Position numbers and translations under genes: made by a program
Assembly: GCA_030549335.1 (NCBI GenBank)
Contig: CM060184.1
Span: 37,775,909-37,839,908, forward strand
Direction of reading: 5' to 3'
Length of the DNA stretch: 64,000 bases
Source: Pontederia crassipes
Taxonomy: Eukaryota; Streptophyta; Magnoliopsida; Commelinales; Pontederiaceae
In this document: positions 47,677 to 58,400 of the stretch, in pieces
Position numbering within the stretch: the first letter of the stretch is position 1
How the letters are laid out: each line of letters opens with the position of its first letter
Notes under the pieces: generated by a model
Told to the model about the DNA's origin: nothing
Databases searched by the model: none
The model's input: only the letters and a program-made list of their open reading frames with translations

Positions 47677-50600
47677 ATGTCAGGAGGATCGCGAATCGAG
47701 ATAGAAAAATTTGATGGAACACGGTTTGATCTCTGGAAGATGAAGATGGAGGATCTCCTTTGTGATCGAGATTTTTGGACGGCAATCGAGAAGGAGAGAC
47801 CAGGCATGGAGGCGGCGAAGGTCACGGACGAGGCCTCCTCCAGTCAGGCAGATCCAAAGGCGATCGAAGAGTGGGATCGGATTGATAGAAAGGCGAAGGG
47901 TTTGATTCGGCTGTGTCTCGCGGATTCAATTCTTACGAATGTGATGGGCGAACCTACTGCCAGAGATCTGTGGAGGAAGTTGGAATCCCTATATCAAAGT
48001 AAGTCGTTGGTTAACAAGTTATTTCTGAGGAAGAAATTGTACAATCTTCGGATGCAGGAGGGTGACTCGTTTTCTACCCATCTTTATAACTTTAACACGG
48101 TGATCAGTCAACTTGTATCAATCGGTGTTAAGTTTCAAGATGATGATAAGGCAATAACATTGCTCTGTTCGCTGCCGGATTCATGGGACAATCTGATTGT
48201 TGTGATTGGTGGCGGGGATAAAGAACTTTCGTATGAAAGTGTATGTGCTGCCTTGTTATCAGAGGAAATACGGAGAAAGGGATCAGCAAGTTCTGGTAAA
48301 GAGGCGCTGGCGGCCAGAGGAAGGCAACCAGAAAGGAATCAAAATCAGAGAGGGAGATCCAAATCTCGTGGGCGTTCGAAGAGTAAGGATAAGAAGGTGC
48401 AATGCTGGAGATGTCAAGAGTGGGGCCATCTGAAGCGAGATTGCAAAAACAAGCCGGTTCATAAGAAAGAAGCTGAGTCAACCTCGGACAAAAAGGAGGC
48501 TGAGGCAGGAGATATGTATGTGGCTTCTGCATGTACGGCACAGTCAGATAAAGATGTCTGGCTTATCGACACTGGTGCTTCGTACCACATGACGCCTCAT
48601 AAACACTGGTTCTGTGAATATGAGGAGTATAATGGTGGAGATGTCATGCTCGGAGATGACACTGCGGTTCAGATTGTTGGACGTGGCAGGGTGAAGTTGA
48701 GGATGAATGATGGCACGGTGAAGACTCTACCAGATGTGATGCATATACCACTTATGAGCAGGAGTTTATTATCTGTTGGTACAATGGCTGACTCGGGTGT
48801 TATATTCAGTTGCGATAAGGATTCGTGCAAGATGATCAGAGGGTCGATTGTAATTGCACGAGGGGTTCGCTATGGCACGTTGTACAAGTTGCTCGGAGAG
48901 ACAATATCTGTGGGCTGCGGATTTATTTCTGAAGAGGCCAAAGAAGATGAAGACAGCAAATCTATGTTGTGGCATCGAAGATTAGGCCATATCAGTGAAA
49001 AAGGACTCTCCACTATAGCATCAAGTCAGATGGTAGAAGGAGTTCCGGATTGTTCTGTGGGCTTCGGGTTCTGTGAACATTGCCTCCATGGAAAACAGAA
49101 CCGAGTCAGTTTTCAACACACAGGTTCAAGAGCAACGAAGATTCTCGAACTGATTCATAGTGATGTCTTTGGACCAACTCCGACTCCATCTATTGGAGGG
49201 TCCAGGTACTATGTTTCTTTTATAGATGATTTTTCGAGATACAGTTGGATTTATTTTATCAAGAATAAATCAGATGTATTCGATAAGTTTCGAGAATTTA
49301 AAGTTTTGGTGGAAAATCAATTGAGCTGCAAGATCAAGGTTCTTCGTACAGATAATGGAGGTGAATTTTGTTCAGATAAGTTTGAGCAGTTCTGCGTGGA
49401 CAATGGTATTGCTAGACAGAAGACAACTCCATATACACCTGAGCAGAATGGAGTAGCTGAAAGGTTAAATCGGTCACTCATAGAGAAGGCCAGATGTATG
49501 CTGAGTTGGGCTGAATTGGGGCAAGAATTCTGGGCAGAAGCTGTAGCCACAGCAAACTACCTGAAGAACCGCTCACCGACCTCATCAGTGAAGGATCAGA
49601 CACCTTATGAGGCAATGTTTGGGAAGAAGCCAAATTTGTCTCATGTTCGGGTGTTCGGATGTGACGCATATGTTCATATACCCAAGGAAAAGCGGGGTAA
49701 ACTTGACAGTAAATCTGAAAAGAACATATTTGTCGGATACAAGGAAGGGATCAAGGGCTACAAACTGTGGAATCCAAAGTCAAGGACTATTGTTTACAGC
49801 AGGGATGTTGTTTTCCGTGAATCACGTTCCCAAGTTGAAGTTCAAAAAGGTGATGAACCTAAGAAAGTGGTAGTGCTTGAAGAAGATTCTGATTCTGAAA
49901 CTTCAGAGGTGGATGCACAAGATACTTCAGTTGAGTCTGTTATAGAACCGGATCAAGAGGACTCGGTTAATGAAGTTGAAGATGCAGATTCAGATGAAGA
50001 CCCAGATATTGGTACTACCATACCAGTTCTCAGGAGATCGACACGAGAAAGAAGAGCACCTTTGAGATACTCTCTTAGTGCTCTGAGTTCGTTTCATGCT
50101 TTGAGCATCATCGGAGAAGAACCTAGTTCTGTAAAAGATGCAAGGTCTATGGATGATGCAAATCAGTGGGAGCTTGCTATGGCAGATGAGATGCAGTCAC
50201 TGGATAAGAATGAAACATGGAGTTTGTGTAAATTGCCTAAGGATAGAAAGGCAATTGGTTGCAAATGGGTGTTCAAGCGAAAGCTGAAACCGGATGGGTC
50301 TGTAGAGAAGTACAAGGCGAGGCTGGTAGCTAAAGGGTACTCTCAGGTTGAGGGAGTCGACTATGATGAGATTTTTTCTCCCGTGGCGAAAATGACTTCA
50401 ATCAGATTTGTTCTATCTCTGGCAGCAGCATATAATCTTGAGGTAGAGCAGATGGATGTGAAGACGGCATTCCTTCATGGGGACTTGGAGGAAGAGATAT
50501 ATATGAGGCAACCAGAAGGCTTTGAAGTTCAAGGTAAAGAAAAGCTGGTGTGCAAATTGAAGAAGTCTTTGTATGGATTGAAGCAGTCGCCAAGGATGTG

Positions 50601-51954
50601 GTACCAGAAGTTTGATACGTACATGTTCGAACTCAAGTTTGTACGTTCAGATTCAGATCATTGTGTTTATGTGAAGAGAGTTGGAGATCAGTTTGTCATT
50701 CTTACACTGTATGTGGATGACATGTTGCTGATTGGAAATAGTATGAAGATGGTGAATTCAGTGAAGGGTTTGTTGGCCAAGAAGTTTGAGATGAAAGACT
50801 TGGGACCAGCGAATTTTATTTTGGGTATGCAGATTAGAAGGGATCGTCAGAAGAGAAAGTTGTGGCTAGGACAGGAGAAGTACATAAAAGAAGTGTTGAA
50901 GAAATTTAACATGTCGGACTGCAAGCCAGTGGGTACTCCTATGTCTCTAGGAACCAAACTTTCTGCAGAGCAATGCCCGAAGACGGATGAAGAAGCCGAA
51001 GAGATGGACCGTGTGCCATATGCAAGTGCAGTGGGCAGCTTGATGTACGCCATGGTTTGCACGCGTCCAGATATAGCCCAAGCAGTGGGAGTCTTGAGTC
51101 GGTATATGTCTAACCCAGGCAGGGAACATTGGAATGCTATCAAGAGAGTTTTTAGGTACCTTCGTGGAACTTCAGATTTTGCTTTGTGCTTTGAAGGTGC
51201 GGGAAAAGGAAAGATGCTTGATATTGTGGGCCATGTAGATGCTGATTGGGGTGGAGACATTGATAGTAGACGGTCCACTAGCGGATATGTTTTTACATTA
51301 TTTGGGGCTGCACTAAGTTGGATGAGCAAGAGACAAAGCGTGGTAGCACTTTCTTCTACAGAAGCAGAATATATGGCTCTTACTCATGCTGCAAAAGAGG
51401 CCATATGGCTACGGCGATTGTGCTTGGAGCTCGGATTTGAGCAAGGTGCTATAGAGGTGAGATGTGATAATCAAGGTGCTATTCAGTTAGCTAAGAATCC
51501 TGCATTTCACTCACGCACAAAGCATATTGACATCCAATACCACTTTATTCGGGAAAAGGTGGAAAAGAAAGAGGTTCAGCTTGAAAAGGTTGATACAACA
51601 GAGAATAGTTCTGATTTTCTGACTAAAGCAGTTACATGTGTAAAGTTTGAATGGTGCTCTACTGCTGTCGGATTGAAGAAGAATACTGCTGGCAAGGCTT
51701 TCATTGGTGTGAAGTATCCACCAAGTGGGAGAATGTTAGAGTTGGTGAATACTTCAGGGCCCCTTGTTTCTCACATCGGGTTCGCCCACGTGAGCTTAGG
51801 GGAATCTGAGTATTACCCACTTAACAGTATTGCTGGCGTACGAATGAAAGGGGGGGTTCGGGGGGCCCCGCCCCCCGACGGCGGTCCCGGTGAGCGGGCG
51901 GGGGTTCGGGGGCAGCGCCCCCGAAACCTAGACGGGTTTTGGGCTTTTGTTTAG
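47677..51954 (+). CDS. Ty1/copia Gag-Pol polyprotein, intact, 1425 aa
   Basis: Makes all proteins needed for copying and inserting the element through an RNA intermediate in cytoplasmic particles. Domains: Gag (1-230), CCHC zinc knuckle CWRCQEWGHLKRDC (243-256), aspartic protease DTGAS (D298), integrase zinc region (H433 and the C-E-H-C cluster to about 475), integrase core D496, D559, E595 (spacing D-35-E), reverse transcriptase with YVDD at 1012-1015, and RNase H with D1188, E1229 and D1264. No stop or frameshift interrupts it. The chosen ATG is the first after the PBS and opens with MSGGSRIEIEKFDGTRF, usual for copia Gag. Unusual: no stop codon lies before the 3' LTR, so residues 1353-1425 are encoded by LTR U3 and are rich in G, R and P. 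All visible catalytic residues are present; activity is inferred. Confidence 0.97.
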   Translation: MSGGSRIEIEKFDGTRFDLWKMKMEDLLCDRDFWTAIEKERPGMEAAKVTDEASSSQADPKAIEEWDRIDRKAKGLIRLCLADSILTNVMGEPTARDLWRKLESLYQSKSLVNKLFLRKKLYNLRMQEGDSFSTHLYNFNTVISQLVSIGVKFQDDDKAITLLCSLPDSWDNLIVVIGGGDKELSYESVCAALLSEEIRRKGSASSGKEALAARGRQPERNQNQRGRSKSRGRSKSKDKKVQCWRCQEWGHLKRDCKNKPVHKKEAESTSDKKEAEAGDMYVASACTAQSDKDVWLIDTGASYHMTPHKHWFCEYEEYNGGDVMLGDDTAVQIVGRGRVKLRMNDGTVKTLPDVMHIPLMSRSLLSVGTMADSGVIFSCDKDSCKMIRGSIVIARGVRYGTLYKLLGETISVGCGFISEEAKEDEDSKSMLWHRRLGHISEKGLSTIASSQMVEGVPDCSVGFGFCEHCLHGKQNRVSFQHTGSRATKILELIHSDVFGPTPTPSIGGSRYYVSFIDDFSRYSWIYFIKNKSDVFDKFREFKVLVENQLSCKIKVLRTDNGGEFCSDKFEQFCVDNGIARQKTTPYTPEQNGVAERLNRSLIEKARCMLSWAELGQEFWAEAVATANYLKNRSPTSSVKDQTPYEAMFGKKPNLSHVRVFGCDAYVHIPKEKRGKLDSKSEKNIFVGYKEGIKGYKLWNPKSRTIVYSRDVVFRESRSQVEVQKGDEPKKVVVLEEDSDSETSEVDAQDTSVESVIEPDQEDSVNEVEDADSDEDPDIGTTIPVLRRSTRERRAPLRYSLSALSSFHALSIIGEEPSSVKDARSMDDANQWELAMADEMQSLDKNETWSLCKLPKDRKAIGCKWVFKRKLKPDGSVEKYKARLVAKGYSQVEGVDYDEIFSPVAKMTSIRFVLSLAAAYNLEVEQMDVKTAFLHGDLEEEIYMRQPEGFEVQGKEKLVCKLKKSLYGLKQSPRMWYQKFDTYMFELKFVRSDSDHCVYVKRVGDQFVILTLYVDDMLLIGNSMKMVNSVKGLLAKKFEMKDLGPANFILGMQIRRDRQKRKLWLGQEKYIKEVLKKFNMSDCKPVGTPMSLGTKLSAEQCPKTDEEAEEMDRVPYASAVGSLMYAMVCTRPDIAQAVGVLSRYMSNPGREHWNAIKRVFRYLRGTSDFALCFEGAGKGKMLDIVGHVDADWGGDIDSRRSTSGYVFTLFGAALSWMSKRQSVVALSSTEAEYMALTHAAKEAIWLRRLCLELGFEQGAIEVRCDNQGAIQLAKNPAFHSRTKHIDIQYHFIREKVEKKEVQLEKVDTTENSSDFLTKAVTCVKFEWCSTAVGLKKNTAGKAFIGVKYPPSGRMLELVNTSGPLVSHIGFAHVSLGESEYYPLNSIAGVRMKGGVRGAPPPDGGPGERAGVRGQRPRNLDGFWAFV
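51721..51733 (+). other. Polypurine tract of the young copia element
   Basis: ccaagtgggagaa directly before the 3' LTR. It is the presumed primer for plus-strand DNA synthesis. It lies inside the gag-pol reading frame. Confidence 0.85.
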
Positions 51955-52205
51955 CCGGCCCGTGTGGTTCGGATTAGGTTTTTTCTCTGTTTGTTTGGGT
52001 TTTAAACCCGGTTTGGAGAGGCTATTAATAGCCTAATTTCTGATGTAATTTTGTGCGGCGGCTGTAAACCTAAACGATATAGTGGAATCTCTTTGCAGGA
52101 CGTAGCCCTCATCTCAAGGGTGAACCTGGGTAAATTCGTGTGTCTCTTCTATTTTTCTGCAATCTCTTTGCGATCTTCTCTCCTTGTTCTCGGATTTTCC
52201 CATCA
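51734..52205 (+). repeat. 3' LTR of the young copia element
   Basis: Reads the same as 47158-47629 throughout. Its first 221 bp form the end of the gag-pol coding region (stop at 51952-51954). Confidence 0.97.
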
Positions 52206-52210
52206 TCCAT
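52206..52210 (+). repeat. Target-site duplication, right (tccat)
   Basis: Matches 47153-47157 exactly. Confidence 0.95.
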
Positions 52211-54720
52211 GTCTTGCATTATGGTGGTAGCACAATTCATGATATGAATCATGTCATGTGCTACTTAAATTTTTTGGTTGTTGATGTTGTTGTTGTAGTT
52301 GGTGGTGGTGACGGTGCAATTAACGCTACTAGTTTCAATTATGTTGTCTCTCAGCGCTACACCAAACATACAGCATCTGCTTGCTTGTTGCACCACCCTG
52401 CATGCATATGCATATGCATATGCATCCATCCATCCTTCTTGGCTTGGTGCAAGTGCAACTGTTGATAGCGACCTTTAGCTTTGTGAATAAATTGTTGTAC
52501 TCACCAGTTACTACTACTGGTTCTGCACTGTCTTGGCATTATTTTATGGATCTATCCAAGACTAGTGCATATTTCATATTTGCTTTGCGACAACATGGAA
52601 TTATATGGGGGGAGAGAGAGAGAGAGACAGACAGAGAGAGAGAGAGAGGCATCTTTGTTAAATATTATATTATGCACGGGGGGCTACCAGAAATTTAATT
52701 AATGAAAAATGGTTAGGATCCAGATTCATTTTAGTTGGTAAATTGGATATTTTCCCCAAAATTGCAAAGCTTTGAGTCCTCTCCCCTACCCCCCTAGACC
52801 TGGTCCCACTAATTAATTTGATACTCTCTTTTCGGACAGCTACCTTTGTTTTAATTTTTTTTTTCTCGATTATGAGATCCAGAACAATGATAAACTGAAA
52901 ATAAACAAGTACACGAAATTTACTAAAAGAAAAATAAGATTATTTAATTTATGAGTCGATGTGTGCATCATTGCACCACACGCTTAAATTTCTTGGAGCG
53001 CTATCTTTTGGACGGACACTGAAAACAAAATATGAAAAAAGAATAAAATAAAAGAAGAAAAAAAACAAAAAAAAAAAAAAACAAAAGGGTCCCAATCTTT
53101 TTGCCTCCTCGGCAGCTTATTTATCTGAAAAATGTCTGGGGTGGGTGGGTGAAGGGAGAGAGAGAGAGAGACCAAGTTTGTGCCTTGGAGGGAGGGGGTT
53201 ACTAATGTTAATGTTATTTTGTGGGCAATTGGTCTTGGGGCCATGAAATTGTAGCCACATTTGTTTTTTAATGTGGCAAGTGCCCCTTTTAACTGACCAG
53301 TAAGAATTTAGAAAGAGGTCTCCACTCCGCTTTGGATTCTTATGGAGATGTTTCCATTTCGATTGGGTCATGTTTTCGGAGTGAAATTTCATGTGAGTTT
53401 TGATTGAGAGGATGCATGTGCTCGAACCTCTTCGAATTTTAAAATAATAATAATGATAAAAAAAACTTGACCACAAAATTAAGGCGAGGATCAATGTTGA
53501 ATATTTCGGGAGATGAAATTTCTGCAACTTTTTTCTTGAAAGAAATCATTTCGGTTGAATTTGATCGAGGCGAATTAAAAATATTCAATTAATTTTCAAT
53601 ATGCCCATCAATGATTTTCATCTGCTAAACCTGATATGCTATATTTGAATTTGAACTCATTTTGAGATAAAAAATAATTTGAGATGAAATTTAAGTTAAC
53701 AGCCAACATTTCTTAACAGAGAAAGAAAGAGTTGTTCGAAAAGTCCATTATGTAATGTTCAAGAATTTAATTTCATATTAATCCATGCAGTATATATTAT
53801 CGTAGCTTTTGCACATCCTTATTATTTAAAAAAAAAGATAACTCAAAGTTTCAACCATATTCGACATGACAATTTAGTGCAGTTCTTAATTAAATCTCCT
53901 ATTATGTAAATAAATAACAATACTCAATTATACATCATTCACGTAGTAATTAAGTGAACCCGATAAAAAAAATGACACATTTATTGTATACAAATATTTA
54001 ATACAACATGTAAACTAATGTAAAAAAAAGGAAATGATATCATTGCAATGTTCATGAGAAGTAGCAAAATATTGTACAAAACTATTAAATGATCGATCAA
54101 TCCATGGATATCACTACAATAAGCACAGAGCAATAACAACCTATTTCGTGATAGAGTAATTGAGATTTTAATTCTTCCTATCGATATCAACGATTGAAGT
54201 TTCAAATGAGATGAAATTTATATATAATTTCTTATACTAGGATAATGGCATCTTTAGTAACAGGAAAAAAAATAATAAACACAGAAAAATGCTGAGAGAA
54301 AAAAATAAGAAAAAAGATGAAAATGAATATTGTTCTAAGATTTTACTCAGGGAGCGTGATTTCTTTTTTGTACTTTCATCCTTATTCCTAGTGCAACATT
54401 TTCGTATAGAACTTTGCAATGTGGCAAGATCCACTTTGAAAGATGCTACGAGTATATACAACATTTTTACTAAAAATTGTCTTTGACTAATCAATTGATC
54501 ATAATTATAAAAAATGCGACAGACTTGAAGCTGGCTAAAAACATTCTTTAAGCGGAAGTTCAATATAATCTTTGAAATAAATTTCAGTCTCAACATCATG
54601 GGAGACTAAAAAAGAAGTTCCATAAAGTCATTACAACTCCAAAAATTTAAGAAACAAATGACAAATTCCATTATAGCTCAATAGGCGAAGAATAAATCTA
54701 AAAAAAAATCAACAATAGGT
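52211..54720. other. Host sequence downstream of the copia insertion, no clear gene
   Basis: Continues the region that followed the WRC stop before insertion. An AATAAA at 52486-52491 could serve as poly(A) signal of the WRC gene. A (GA)n tract lies at 52612-52649, a catatg repeat at 52404-52424 and another GA run at 53156-53171. Reading frames here lack family features. From 53400 on it is plain AT-rich DNA. Confidence 0.5.
52612..52649 (+). repeat. (GA)n microsatellite
   Basis: An interrupted GA run with two gaca interruptions. Confidence 0.95.
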
Positions 54721-54727
54721 AAAATGA

Positions 54728-54746
54728 TATATATATATATATATAT
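54728..54746 (+). repeat. (TA)n microsatellite left of TIR element
   Basis: A TA run directly before the inverted-repeat element. Its counterpart is at 55444-55480. Confidence 0.95.
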
Positions 54747-54750
54747 GAGG

Positions 54751-55441
54751 AATATTAAGGTGCATACACACTTAGGTGCATACATGTGCATACACTTCAT
54801 TATAATCGTCGGATGCAACATTGACGACTAGGATCAAAGCGTTTAAACCGGATGTTGATTACCTTGAATCGTTACTGGTTTGCTTGCAGCACAATGGGCG
54901 CGTGTGAGCATCGATGGTGGGAAGAATGACACCACCGATGGACGATGCAGCAGAAGTCGTTGATCGTTGCCAGCCATTGCTGATCGTCATCATCTTCTGT
55001 CGAGATCTTACTAGTACGATAGCAAATGGGGGGCGTCGGCCCCCTTTGACCTCGTCGGCGAGGTCGCAGAGGGGGGCATCGGCCCCCCTTTCGCGCTTGC
55101 TGGCGTAGGTCACAGAAGGGGCCCGACGCCCCCTTTCGTTGCTATGTCAGCGGAGGTCGAGGATGTGGAGCCTGGGGAAGTCGGCGGCACTGGCGGCAGT
55201 GAGGAGAGGGAAAGAAGAAGGACACGACTCTGGCGTTGTGGTCGACGATCGAAGGGCTGGCGATCGGCGCAAGGGAGGTCGGCGCATGGGTAGGTCGGCA
55301 CAGGAAGTCCGGAGGTAGGTGGCCATTTTTTTTTTTTTGAATTGGGGTTTCTATTAAACCAATATTGATGATTAAATCTCAGCCATTATAACTAAAACAA
55401 TTTTGATCTAATGGCTGTGAGTAGGTGTATGCACCCTAATA

Positions 55442-55443
<2 letters not shown>
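54751..55443. mobile_element. Terminal-inverted-repeat element set in a TA microsatellite
   Basis: The left end is AATATTAAGGTGCATACAC (54751-54769). The right end, reverse-complemented, is AATATTAGGGTGCATACAC (55425-55443), 18 of 19 identical. Both sides are embedded in (TA)n. The left TIR is followed by two more gtgcataca units. Subterminal zones carry the tcggatgc / ggctgagattt type text common in plant DNA transposons. The centre (54890-55320) is GC-rich and holds a 45-bp tandem repeat. No transposase is encoded, so it is non-autonomous. The superfamily cannot be fixed from this. Confidence 0.7.
55027..55165 (+). repeat. About 45-bp GC-rich tandem repeat, three units, inside the TIR element
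   Basis: Units near 55027, 55070 and 55115 share ggggg-c-tcggcccccttt followed by cg/gac---gtcgg-g-aggtc. Each unit holds a self-complementary ggggg...ccccc core. Confidence 0.8.

Positions 55444-55480
<37 letters not shown>
55444..55480 (+). repeat. (TA)n microsatellite right of TIR element
   Basis: About 17 TA units. Confidence 0.95.
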
Positions 55481-58400
55481 ATGACTTGTGAAAATTAAAT
55501 CAGTAATAGAAAGTGACGTAGGAGAGATAAGATATATTTTATTTGTTATTATTGTTATCTTTATCCTTTTAGATTACTTAGATTCTGTTAGTTAACATTC
55601 TTAATCATTGTTGTTTTATCTTTTTAGATTTTAAATTAGTTTAGATTTGATTGTAAAATGTTTATACATAGGCATGAACTCTTTTGTTATAAATAGTTTA
55701 ATTACTATCCAATTATTCCAATAGACCTGTGTGATTTTCTTTCTCGATGGATTCTGAGTTTATTAAGCTAGCGATAGCGCTTTGAACCATCAATCTCTTT
55801 TGAAATTCATCCCAAAGTTGTAATCTCTTCCATTTTACGATCCTCCGTTGTGTTAGAAAGTGAGGAATGGTACTTGACTAGAGAACAAGAAAATTTGATA
55901 AGTACACTATAGTAGGAAATTAATCAAGAAAAAGTCTTAATTAATACATATTGTTGGGCAAGAAATCAATGCAATACTTTAGGAGTGATTAATACGATGC
56001 TTTGGTTTCTTAACTTTATATTTCAATACTCTATTTCAATGCTTTGTTTTCAATGTAATGATAAACAAAGTTGTCTTTCTCTTCTATATCTTTAACATTT
56101 CTATGCAATGTTGTTCAATAACATTTTCATTAGAACGAAGTGTCATGTACTTTATGAGTAGTAGTGGTTGTTCAAATCATGGCCAATGCCTTCTCCAAAA
56201 GGAGGATGAGCCATTCTTTGGTGAGAACTTGCAAAATGAAAACAATCATACAAGGGACAATGCCTTACTAGTTTAACACAATTGAACCTATGCCCCTAAC
56301 CATGTGATGATTCAATACTATGCAATGAAATTTTATCAACAAGCAGCATGGACATCTTGACTTTTTTTTATTAATTCAGTTAGGTTCTCATCTTTATCCA
56401 TTTAGGAAGGCTATCAAGATTTTATGCTCGTTAAGAAGGATTAGAAGAGGGATAAACCCCAACTTAATCCATCCAATGAGAGGAACAATCAATTTAATCT
56501 AATAAGGATTTGATCATAATCAAAGATGCACAAGTTGGCATCGGACTGGGTTTGGATGTTCGAAGGAATTTCCAAAAGTCCAAACTTAGGGCTTCATTTT
56601 TTTGAATGCAGCTTTATGATATTCAATCAATGTTTCGACCATCCAATCTTATTTCCAAGGAGTTTTTGTACAAGGAATTTCAGACATCAGAGCAAGGTTT
56701 TTATTGTTTGATCTTATTCTGTAGCAATATCATGATTATTGACTTTCAAACATCGGATTGTAAGATCTGGACTTTCGACAGTCTAATCAGCATGATGAAC
56801 ATTAGCTATGAAATTCTTCCGGATGCCTAGAATGGTGATTAGGTCGTCCGCTGATCAATTCATATTGTGGACATCAATTGGGAATATTATTTTGGATGCT
56901 CAAAATATGATTTAGGCTTCTAGATATTCATACAAGGCAATTCTAGTGGGTTTACAAGTCAGCTTAGTGAGATCAATTATTCGAACTTGGAGCGGACATC
57001 CAATTTACATAACTGATAGTCCGATCATTTTAGTCACCTCTTAACTTACAATTTAGATCATGAATAAACTTTAAACACAACAAACAAATTCGCATATGCA
57101 TCTTACACATTATTCATCGATCCCCATGATCAAAATTTTGCATGACTCTTAATCATGAAATCTCATAAATCAGTTCATGGTTATTATTAATTTTAATAGG
57201 CCATTACATGACCATACTTCATTTATACACAATCTAAGGTGCTACACAATTAATAATCATTTTCTTAGAATGAACCTTATAGTTAGGGCATAAACTAGAC
57301 AACTTTAATACATGTACCATAGGTCGATGACTATGGATAGCATACAACTCATAATGATAATCCTCGTTAGAGCAAAGTCATCATTACTAAGAATAAGATT
57401 ACTCATATCAATGAGACCTCCTCCATTTTAGGTACATCGTAGTTTCGAGCATAATCATAGACAAAAGAAATGAGTTCAGATATGTTTTAACATGATCATT
57501 AGATCCCTAGAATACAACAAACATATATAAAGTCAGCATCTAAACATTATATAATTTCTATGCTATAAACAACATGTGACTAGGAGAAGAAACTTCATTA
57601 TAATATAACCTAACATGCTACCGTATAGTTGATCATATTCCTAATAGTTAAACCAATAGATCCACCTATCTTTTATTATTCTTCGAGTCCTTTTGCTTTG
57701 CCCTCTCTTCCTCTTATTCCTCTTATTCCTTGTCTGGCCATTCCGATGTTCACAAACCCTAATTCCTTGATTCCATTGGATGTGGGAAAAGGAAAGAAAA
57801 AGAGGGTGCATGTATAGACCTTGGTGATCCCTCTTTCTCACCTTATTTTTTCCTTCTTCCTATGGCTTACCTATGAGTCATGGCCTCGATGATTAACATA
57901 TATTTTTTTGCCAAGCTTTTATCACTTATCTAATTATTTTGATTACATGAATTTTAAGTATTTAGGATTATTGTTTTTAACTGATGAAAAGTTCAAGTTG
58001 AAAAACATAATCTTAGGTGTCAAATTTCATATTACCATTTGATTACTTCATGTTATATTTTAGATTAAGATATGAATGGAAAAATTATAGAATGCCATAT
58101 TATCTTTTCATAAAAAATAATTTTCTTTCAATTTGATTTGCATATAAATGGAACAAGTTAAGGAAAAACTAACATATAATTTATATGCATTGTATTCTAG
58201 CTTAATACTAAATTATATAGAAATTGAGCTATAAATATTTATGCTAGCTTTCTAAAGAATTAAGAATTGTCTCATCCCGATATCTATGGAAAAGAGGTAT
58301 ATACAACATAATGAAGTTCTAGACGGATTTTAAAGTTAAATATATGCACAAAAAGTTTACATTAACATTTGACTATGATCCCAACATATTTCGATTGAGG

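Larger units (their letters stand above)
47158..52205 (+). mobile_element. Complete, recently inserted Ty1/copia element (Tork/Tnt1-like), 5048 bp
   Basis: All structural parts are present: a 472-bp LTR (47158-47629), PBS, one uninterrupted gag-pol frame, PPT, a 472-bp LTR (51734-52205) and a perfect 5-bp target duplication (tccat). By eye the two LTRs are identical over their full length, so the insertion is recent. The domain order protease, integrase, RT, RNase H is that of Ty1/copia. The Gag layout (SLYQSKSLVNKLFLRKKLY) points to the Tork/Tnt1 group by recollection. It lies in the same orientation as, and 40 bp beyond the stop of, the WRC gene. Confidence 0.97.

Noticed and set aside
54859-55301. 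Frames in the GC-rich core of the TIR element as a captured gene or transposase
   Set aside because: No conserved motif, frames are short and overlap on both strands, and the sequence is repetitive.
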